Shown piece after piece: positions 58,155 through 64,000 of a stretch of 64,000 bases of DNA. The DNA lies in NCBI GenBank assembly GCA_900104495.1, contig FMXS01000007.1:124001-188000 (forward strand), given 5' to 3'. The DNA comes from Ruminococcaceae bacterium FB2012 (lineage in GTDB: Bacteria > Bacillota > Clostridia > Oscillospirales > Ruminococcaceae). The first letter of the stretch is position 1, and each line of letters begins with the position of its first letter. The notes below the pieces were generated by a model. The model was not told the DNA's origin. It ran no database searches and saw nothing but the letters and a program-made list of their open reading frames with translations. The translations under genes were made by a program, and so were the position numbers.

Positions 58155-59360
58155 TTATTTCTTTTTATTGTCCTTCTTGTTCTTCTTAGACTTCTCCTCG
58201 GGTACGAATTTTTCCGTCTTCGGCACAGGAACGGCGCCGGGCACCGCAAGATTTCTGCCGTCATCGTTTCTGAAAAGGTTGATAGTGCGCTCTCTGAAGG
58301 TGAAAGCCACGCTCTCCTTGCTGATAAGCCTGTTCTGCTCTTCGTCGGTGAGATCGGCGATCTGCACCTTCAGGATGATCGGCTTTCCGTCCCAGTATTC
58401 CGCGTGGATGTGCAGCTCGCTGCCCATCATTTCGGTGACTTTGATGCTGGCTCTTATGCCCTTCTCTCCCAAGGGGTCGATGATAAGGTTTTCCGGCCTT
58501 ACTCCCAGCTGAACGTTTTCGGGCACCTGCTCCAGCTTGTCAAGTTCATCGCATATATACTTCGGAACATTGACTTCATAATCTCCCACCGCAGCCTTGT
58601 AGCCTTCGCCGCTCTTTTTGAGTACTGCGTCGAAGAAGTTCATCTGCGGCGTGCCGATAAAGCCCGCTACGAACAGGTTCGCAGGATGATTGAACAGCTC
58701 CTGGGGAGTCCCCACCTGCATTACATAGCCGTCCTTCATTATCACTATCCTGTCGCCCAGAGTCATAGCTTCGGTCTGATCGTGGGTAACATACACAAAG
58801 GTGGTGCGGATCTTCTGCCTCAGCAGGATTATCTCCGCACGCATCTGATTTCTCAGCTTCGCGTCGAGATTTGAGAGGGGCTCATCCATAAGGAAGACCT
58901 TGGGTATGCGCACGATAGCTCTGCCTATCGCCACGCGCTGTCTCTGACCGCCCGAAAGCTGCTTCGGCTTGCGTCCCAGCAGTTCGGTGATGCCCAGTAT
59001 CTCCGCCGCTTCAAGGACCTTCTGATGTATCTCCTTGTTGGGGACCTTTCTCAGTCTCAGGCCGAAGGCGATGTTCTCGTAAACGCTCATGTGCGGATAA
59101 AGGGCATAATTCTGGAATACCATTGCAATGTCCCTGTCTTTGGGCTCCATATCGTTTACTACCGTACCGTCTATCGCAATCTCGCCGTCAGTGATGTCCT
59201 CTAGGCCGGCGATCATTCTCAGAGTCGTGGATTTGCCGCAGCCCGAGGGCCCGACAAGCACGATAAACTCCTCATTCTTTATTTCAAGATTGAAGTCATG
59301 TACGGCAACGAAGCCGTTATCATACTGCTTCTTTACATTTGTCAGACTGACCTCTGCCAT
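58155..59360 (-). CDS. Sugar ABC transporter ATPase (MsmX/UgpC type)
   Basis: 401 residues. The nucleotide-binding domain has Walker A GPSGCGKSTTLR, Q loop, signature LSGGQRQRVAIGRAI, Walker B VFLMDEPLSNLDA and the switch histidine in VYVTHDQTEAM. The regulatory C-terminal MOP-like domain (about 240-375) is followed by a Lys-rich tail (KKNKKDNKKK). It energises the two permeases encoded upstream. In many Firmicutes one MsmX serves several sugar transporters; here it lies inside the operon. Confidence 0.95.
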   Translation of the reverse strand: MAEVSLTNVKKQYDNGFVAVHDFNLEIKNEEFIVLVGPSGCGKSTTLRMIAGLEDITDGEIAIDGTVVNDMEPKDRDIAMVFQNYALYPHMSVYENIAFGLRLRKVPNKEIHQKVLEAAEILGITELLGRKPKQLSGGQRQRVAIGRAIVRIPKVFLMDEPLSNLDAKLRNQMRAEIILLRQKIRTTFVYVTHDQTEAMTLGDRIVIMKDGYVMQVGTPQELFNHPANLFVAGFIGTPQMNFFDAVLKKSGEGYKAAVGDYEVNVPKYICDELDKLEQVPENVQLGVRPENLIIDPLGEKGIRASIKVTEMMGSELHIHAEYWDGKPIILKVQIADLTDEEQNRLISKESVAFTFRERTINLFRNDDGRNLAVPGAVPVPKTEKFVPEEKSKKNKKDNKKK

Positions 59361-59408
59361 AGTTTATTCCTCCGTTGTCAATAATTTGTATTTCCGGTCA
59401 AGGCGGCG

Positions 59409-60287
59409 TCAGCCCTTTACGGCTCCGCCCGTAACGCCCTCGACGTAGTATCTTTGCAGGGCCATGAACAGCGCGGTGACAGGCACCGAAACGAAAAGTC
59501 CTCCCGCGCAGAACACCGTGAAGTAGCTGTTGATATGCTCCTTGTCGAGCCATTTATACAAGCCCACGGCAACGTTATACGCTTCCTCGTGGCCGAAGGT
59601 TATCAGCGAGGCATACATGAAATCTCCCCAGGGGGCGATGAACGCCATCATGATAGTGTAGATGATTATGGGCTTGGACATCGGCATGATGATCCTGAAA
59701 AAGACTCTGCTTCTGGTGGCGCCGTCTATGCGGGCGGCCTCGTCCAGAGACTTGGGGATCGTGTCGAAGAAGCCCTTGGCGATGTAATATCCCATGCCCG
59801 AGCTGGCGGCATAAACCAGTATAAGTCCCGGGATAGCGTTCTCGCTGGTGAGGCCGATGAGCTTCAGGATGAAATAGGTGGCTATCATCGAAAGGAAGCC
59901 CGGGAACATCCCGAGGATGAGCATAAGGTTCATCAGCAGCTTCCTGCCCTTGAAGCGCATCCTCGAAAGGGCGTAGGCGACGCTCAGAACGATCACCGTC
60001 TGAAGCACCGCATTGAACAGCGCAACGATCAGCGTGTTGAAATACCAGTTGAGGAAATTGGTCTCTTTAAACAGGATCCTGAAATTCTCCAAAGACCATT
60101 CTTTCGGGAACACATAGGTGACCATGGATCTTGACTCGCCCCGGAAGGCCTGAAATACAAGATAGAAAAACGGGATAAGCCAGATCAGGCACAGCAGCGT
60201 AAGGAAAATGTAGATAAGTATCCGCGTGGTGCGTTCCTTTCGGGACTTGCTGCGGAATTTCTTTTTTGTGTCTGCATTCGCACTCAT
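59409..60287 (-). CDS. Sugar ABC transporter permease (MalG type)
   Basis: 292 residues with six membrane helices and a basic N-terminus (KKKFRSKSRKERTTR). The EAA loop DEAARIDGATRSRVFFRIIMP contacts the ATPase. AGGAGG precedes the ATG, which overlaps the stop of the MalF-type gene by 4 bases. The C-terminus (QRYYVEGVTGGAVKG) is characteristic of MalG/GanQ proteins. It works with the MalF-type partner to import oligosaccharides delivered by the binding protein. Confidence 0.95.
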   Translation of the reverse strand: MSANADTKKKFRSKSRKERTTRILIYIFLTLLCLIWLIPFFYLVFQAFRGESRSMVTYVFPKEWSLENFRILFKETNFLNWYFNTLIVALFNAVLQTVIVLSVAYALSRMRFKGRKLLMNLMLILGMFPGFLSMIATYFILKLIGLTSENAIPGLILVYAASSGMGYYIAKGFFDTIPKSLDEAARIDGATRSRVFFRIIMPMSKPIIIYTIMMAFIAPWGDFMYASLITFGHEEAYNVAVGLYKWLDKEHINSYFTVFCAGGLFVSVPVTALFMALQRYYVEGVTGGAVKG

Positions 60288-61798
60288 TGGAAATCCTCCT
60301 CATTCTTCATCGAAGGAGACAGGTTGTATACTATCAGCGAGATCACGGCAACGACCAGGAACACAAGGATACCGATGACGGCAGCCATTTTATAGTCGTT
60401 GTTCTGCATCGTCAGGGTATACAGCCAGGTGATGAGCAGGTCCGTCTGACCCGCGCCTCCTTCATAGGCCATAGTCTTCGGAGCTCCGCCCGTAAGCAGA
60501 TAGATAACATTGAAGTTGTTGATGTTGGCGGTAAAGCTGGTGAGCAGATAAGGCCCCGTCACAAAGAGCATATACGGCAGAGTGATCTTCGTGAACTGCT
60601 TTATCCCCGAGGCGCCGTCTATCTTCGCGCTCTCGTAGAGATCGGCGGGAATGTTCATCAGCACTCCCGTGGTGATAAGCATAAGATAGGGGATGCCGAC
60701 CCATAGATTTATCACCAGCACCATTATCTTCGCCAGCTCCGGCGTCGATAGGAAGCCTATCTTTTCCGTTATGACCGACAGCTTTTGCAGCAAACTGTTG
60801 ACTATGCCTTCGTCCGCGAACATTTTCGATACCAAAAGCAGCGAAACGAACTGCGGCACCGCGATAGTCATGACCAGCACCGTGCGGAATACCTTCTTGA
60901 ACTTGATGCCCTTCTTGTTGATGCAGATCGCGATGAACATTCCCAGGAAGTAATTCGAGAAGGTAGCGACCAGCGCCCATATCATCGTCCAGATCAGTAT
61001 CTCGCGGAAGGTGAATGCGAATTTGGAAGAACCGGAGATGTCCGTAGCCAGCATGGTACGGAAGTTTTCAAACTCCACCCAGCCGAAGAGCTTTTCGGGA
61101 GGCAGGTGCGAATAGTCGTAATTTGTAAAGGCGATAAGTATCATAAAGAAGATCGGGATGACGGTAAAGATCACGATACCCAGCAGAGGTACAGAAAGGA
61201 GCGTCTTGTAATACTGCTCGTCCCCGAGGGACTTGATGTCGTGCTTGAAGCTCTTGGGCTTGATGCCCTCCGCGATGAGCTTCTGCGCCAAAGCATTCTG
61301 CTTGATGTTGATGACCCAGGTCCATATAAACCCAACGATAATGAATATGGTCAGCACGCCGTAAAGCAGGATCTTCAGGCTGTTGTCCTTGTAGGCAACG
61401 ACCTCCAGCCCGTACTTGTTGACGGTCTTTGTCACCGCCTCGGTGCCGAGGGTGGTCATATCAGCCAGATAGTGCAGGCCGAAGCCCGCCATATAGTAGA
61501 TGAAAACAGCCTCCATAAGCAGGAAGATTATCCCTCGGCCGATCTGCCTGCGGAAAAACTGTCCGAAGCCCATAATGACAAAGGACACTCTTGTCTTGAG
61601 ATCGCCCTCTTTGAATATCCTGCCGATGTTAGCGAAAAAGCCTCCGATGCCGAAAAGCACTTTTTTCAGCCCCAGGGGTATTTTTTTCAGCAGGTCCAGC
61701 AGTCTGCCCGGGAGCGATACGAAGAATCTGCCGATGTCGTGCAGCCGTCGTTTGAAAGGCGGCAGTCCCAGATAGTCGAGCTCAGCCATTTGTTTCAT
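60284..61798 (-). CDS. Sugar ABC transporter permease (MalF type)
   Basis: 504 residues from the ATG at 61798 (a TTG at 61810 is an alternative; the Shine-Dalgarno GAAGGG suits neither perfectly). It is longer than simple MalF proteins because of an N-terminal cytoplasmic/amphipathic part (1-about 75) and an early membrane region (about 75-165). The core carries the EAA loop YESAKIDGASGIKQFTKITL. This layout is usual for GanP/MalF-like permeases of Firmicutes that import galacto- or malto-oligosaccharides. A large hairpin separates it from the binding-protein gene. Confidence 0.93.
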   Translation of the reverse strand: MKQMAELDYLGLPPFKRRLHDIGRFFVSLPGRLLDLLKKIPLGLKKVLFGIGGFFANIGRIFKEGDLKTRVSFVIMGFGQFFRRQIGRGIIFLLMEAVFIYYMAGFGLHYLADMTTLGTEAVTKTVNKYGLEVVAYKDNSLKILLYGVLTIFIIVGFIWTWVINIKQNALAQKLIAEGIKPKSFKHDIKSLGDEQYYKTLLSVPLLGIVIFTVIPIFFMILIAFTNYDYSHLPPEKLFGWVEFENFRTMLATDISGSSKFAFTFREILIWTMIWALVATFSNYFLGMFIAICINKKGIKFKKVFRTVLVMTIAVPQFVSLLLVSKMFADEGIVNSLLQKLSVITEKIGFLSTPELAKIMVLVINLWVGIPYLMLITTGVLMNIPADLYESAKIDGASGIKQFTKITLPYMLFVTGPYLLTSFTANINNFNVIYLLTGGAPKTMAYEGGAGQTDLLITWLYTLTMQNNDYKMAAVIGILVFLVVAVISLIVYNLSPSMKNEEDFQ

Positions 61799-61864
61799 AC
61801 TGTCTGTCAATCCCTTCGTTCAAAGAATAGTAGCCTTCATTGTCAGATCATAAAACGGCACCGT

Positions 61865-61935
61865 GTTATGCCGTTTCAAAGCAGCAAGCCCCTGCCTGCG
61901 TCTTTGAAGCGGCATAACGGCGGAATGCTCCGCCG
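61865..61935 (-). repeat. Intergenic hairpins between SBP and MalF genes
   Basis: GTTATGCCGTTTCAAAG (61865-61881) and CTTTGAAGCGGCATAAC (61902-61918) pair over 17 bp with one wobble. CGGCGGAATGCTCCGCCG (61918-61935) forms a second hairpin. No long T-run follows. Such structures protect or partially terminate the upstream message so that binding protein exceeds permease. Confidence 0.8.
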
Positions 61936-61975
61936 TCAGCGCTTCTTGGATAATATGATTCAGGGTGAAACCGGA

Positions 61976-63325
61976 TCATTTCGCTTCTTTCAGGGACTTC
62001 TCCAGATCCGCCAAAGCTGCCTTGAGGTCAGCGTCAGAGGCATCCTTATACTTGCCGCTGTTGATATCGGTGCCGAAGGCTTCGGTCAGAGTCCAGTAAG
62101 CGTTGGGATACTGGCCCTGAGGAGGACAATACTGGAGCTGCTGTGCAAGAGCTGCCAGTGCGGGATCAGCCTGTACCTTATCGGAGGCCTGAGCGTTCTT
62201 GTTGGAGGGGCCCCAGCCGTTGGACTCAAAACGTGCCATCTGCATCTCTTCGCTTGTGATGAAGTCAGCCAGTGCATGACAGAAGGTGAGCTTGTCGGAA
62301 TCGGTGCTGGGCTTAACGCCTACCAGCTTGAAGCCGCCGAAGCCGCTCATCTGATAGTTCTTGCCGTCAACGGTGAATTCGGGCAGCTTGGCTGCGCCGA
62401 AGTTGTCGCCGAGGAAGCCCTTGACAGTCGCGCTGTCCCAGGTGCCGGAAACAATAGCGCCTGCTGTGCCGCCGTTGGGATCGAACAGAGCAGCGTCAGC
62501 CTTTGTGGACTGGGAGAATCCGGGATCGGCAGCCATCTTTACCATAGCTTTGAGAGCGGCAACGCCGTTATCGCCGGTATAGTCGCAGTCGCAGCCTGTA
62601 ACGTTGCCCTCGGTGTCGTACTGATAGGTACACTTAGCTCCGGTGGCAAAGAAGAAGGCCACATTGTACCAGCCCGACTGGATGTCCATATAGAACTTCT
62701 TGCCTTTGTCGGCACACTGCTTGAGGATAGTGTCAAGGTTTGAAGTGTCGGTGACTACGGACTTGTCATAGTAAAGGAAGAAGCCGTTATCCGAAGTTTC
62801 GGGATAAGCGTATACCTTGCCGTCAAGGGTAGCCGCGCCGATAGAGCCGGAGTCGTTGTTGTTGTTTACGTTGTCGAGGAACATACCGCCGGGAGCGGAA
62901 AGAGCGCCTGCTGCAACAAGTCTTGCCAGCTGGTCCTGAGCGAAGCCGTAAACATCGGCGCCTGCCTCAACATCGGTAAGGAGCTGAGTGGCAGCGTCGC
63001 CTTCGCCCATTGCCGAAACCGTTACGGTGTACTTGCCTGCCCAGTCGGATGTGGGCAGCCAGGCGTTGATCTTCTCCTGAGTCAGAGCAGTTACATCCTC
63101 GGGAGCCCATACGGTGATTTTCTCGCCGTCGCCGGAAGGTGCGGGAGTGTCGCTCTTGGACTCGCCCTCCGCCTTTGATTCGCCGCCTGCAGCAGCGCTG
63201 GAGTCGCCCGAAGCCTTGGCTTCGCCGCTCTTGCTGCTGGAATCTCCCGAGCCGCATCCCGTGAGAGCCACAGTTGACAGCATAGATACCGAAACGACTG
63301 CCGAAAGTAATCTTTTGAGTTTCAT
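61976..63325 (-). CDS. Extracellular sugar-binding lipoprotein (MalE-like)
   Basis: 449 residues. The lipobox is around Cys26 (STVALTGCGSG), followed by a Ser/Glu/Ala-rich linker (27-65) and a type-1 solute-binding domain: KITVWAPEDVTALTQEKINA, AGADVYGFAQDQLARLVAAG, YAYPETSDNGFFLYYDKSV and GGFKLVGVKPSTDSDKLTF. AGGAGGT precedes the ATG. It lies 26 bases after the GH53 galactanase gene and upstream of both permeases. Galacto-oligosaccharides are the likely ligand from context, although maltodextrin binders are close relatives. Confidence 0.93.
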   Translation of the reverse strand: MKLKRLLSAVVSVSMLSTVALTGCGSGDSSSKSGEAKASGDSSAAAGGESKAEGESKSDTPAPSGDGEKITVWAPEDVTALTQEKINAWLPTSDWAGKYTVTVSAMGEGDAATQLLTDVEAGADVYGFAQDQLARLVAAGALSAPGGMFLDNVNNNNDSGSIGAATLDGKVYAYPETSDNGFFLYYDKSVVTDTSNLDTILKQCADKGKKFYMDIQSGWYNVAFFFATGAKCTYQYDTEGNVTGCDCDYTGDNGVAALKAMVKMAADPGFSQSTKADAALFDPNGGTAGAIVSGTWDSATVKGFLGDNFGAAKLPEFTVDGKNYQMSGFGGFKLVGVKPSTDSDKLTFCHALADFITSEEMQMARFESNGWGPSNKNAQASDKVQADPALAALAQQLQYCPPQGQYPNAYWTLTEAFGTDINSGKYKDASDADLKAALADLEKSLKEAK

Positions 63326-63351
63326 GATAAATGACCTCCTGTAAAGTAAAA

Positions 63352-64000
63352 TTATTGTTCTGCGAATGTATAGACGGCGGGAACAGCCCCTCCGCCGTAA
63401 TCAAACAGGCATTGATTCGCCCATTCGTTACCTGTGCCTTTGTCCTCCTCGCCGATGTCGCGGAGGGCTTCGGGAGTCGCCCATGTGGACTCCTTCGTCG
63501 GAAGCCAGCCGGGCTCCCAGTAGTAAATTCCCCGCAGCTTGCCGTCCTTCACCCTTCGGCATTCCTTCACCAGCGCTTTGAGGAACTGCTCCTGTCCTTC
63601 CTTGGTGAAGCTCCATTCGGGCTTTGAGCCGTCCTCGAGAGTGAAGTCCTCGCCGATCATAAGCTGCTTCTTTTCGGGATCGTGATGCACCGCCGTAAAA
63701 GGATAGGCGGTCTCGACTATCATTATCTCCTTGCCGTAAAGCGAGATCATATCGTTGAAATTTTCACGCATCTGCGTGAGGGACCCGTGCCACAGAGGAT
63801 AATACGAAGCTCCGATGACATCGAAGTCCATGCCCCGCTTCGCGGCGGCCCCGAACCATTCCCGCCAGAGGGCGTTTTTGCCGCTCTGCTCCAGGTGAAT
63901 GACTATCTTCGCGTCGGATATCCGTCTTACGGCGGAGGTCCCAGCTTCGACCAGCTTTGCCAGCCTGCCGAAGCTCTCCTCAAAGGCCTCCGGAGAACTG
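63352..64000 (-). CDS. GH53 endo-beta-1,4-galactanase (partial)
   Basis: The 3' part of a gene whose start lies beyond the window; 215 codons are open from 64000 to the stop at 63352. The sequence DFDVIGASYYPLWHGSLTQM and IMIVETAYPFTAV (the glutamate being the expected nucleophile) identifies arabinogalactan endo-1,4-beta-galactosidase, family GH53. TNYYWEPGWLP-like sequence (here RGIYYWEPGWLPTKE) is also family-specific. The acid/base glutamate and any signal peptide lie upstream of the window. No binding module follows the catalytic domain. It cleaves galactan side chains of pectin outside the cell, feeding the transporter encoded downstream. Confidence 0.95.
   Translation of the reverse strand, partial: SSPEAFEESFGRLAKLVEAGTSAVRRISDAKIVIHLEQSGKNALWREWFGAAAKRGMDFDVIGASYYPLWHGSLTQMRENFNDMISLYGKEIMIVETAYPFTAVHHDPEKKQLMIGEDFTLEDGSKPEWSFTKEGQEQFLKALVKECRRVKDGKLRGIYYWEPGWLPTKESTWATPEALRDIGEEDKGTGNEWANQCLFDYGGGAVPAVYTFAEQ

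Noticed and set aside
60785..62743. Long plus-strand open frame (652 codons)
   Set aside because: It is antisense to the MalF-type and binding-protein genes, spans their intergenic hairpins, and has no ribosome binding site or recognisable domain. High GC at third positions creates such frames.

Overview
The window is bacterial chromosome with rather GC-rich third codon positions and near-consensus SigA promoters (17-bp spacing almost everywhere). A low-GC-phylum anaerobe of the Oscillospiraceae/Ruminococcaceae (Ruminococcus-like) is the best fit. The supports are a type III glutamine synthetase, a V/A-type ATPase, paired DUF2975/XRE genes, CotH and GH5 lipoproteins, a GH53 galactanase with an MsmX-type sugar ABC transporter, and unusual N-x-N-T-G-like cell-wall sorting signals. 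Genus is inference; no rRNA gene is present.

Layout. 0-1.5 kb: small membrane proteins with an XRE regulator. 1.6-3.8 kb: glnN (GSIII) behind a promoter and a terminator-like leader hairpin. 3.9-14 kb: a leftward V-type ATPase operon in the order G-C-I-K-F-E-A-B-D, followed by two small genes and interrupted by a dispersed repeat. 14.2-16.8 kb: ACT-domain protein with homoserine dehydrogenase, then an ATPase-fold-like protein. 16.8-20.7 kb: NfeD/SPFH cassette, a cluster of dispersed and tandem repeats, a COG2426 membrane protein and a helical-repeat membrane protein. 20.9-25.2 kb: ptsI and a secreted papain-like protease with a sorting signal. 25.3-31.1 kb: tRNA-Arg(CCU), tRNA-Ala(CGC), a HAD phosphatase, rlmB, a P-type-ATPase-like pseudoenzyme, mscL with a zinc ribbon, and gap. 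31.2-41 kb: a histidine-kinase-like protein, recX/recA, prmC, a methyltransferase, DUF1385, a two-component system and a lipoprotein.

41-48.8 kb holds the most unusual system. A leftward cluster encodes a degenerate EAL protein, a membrane-anchored TasA/camelysin-like candidate, a SipW-type signal peptidase, a membrane-anchored McrB-like AAA+ ATPase, a 981-residue protein joining a DUF2357-like domain, a long coiled coil and a second signal peptidase domain, and two small helical proteins. I know of no named system with this composition.

48.9-64 kb is carbohydrate-oriented: nagA, a CotH-like lipoprotein, two AraC regulators, a GH5 lipoprotein, a surface protein with two carbohydrate-binding-like modules, and a galactan uptake operon (GH53, binding protein, two permeases, ATPase, LacI regulator). 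A LacI-type operator lies in the leader of the binding-module gene, which links it to that operon.
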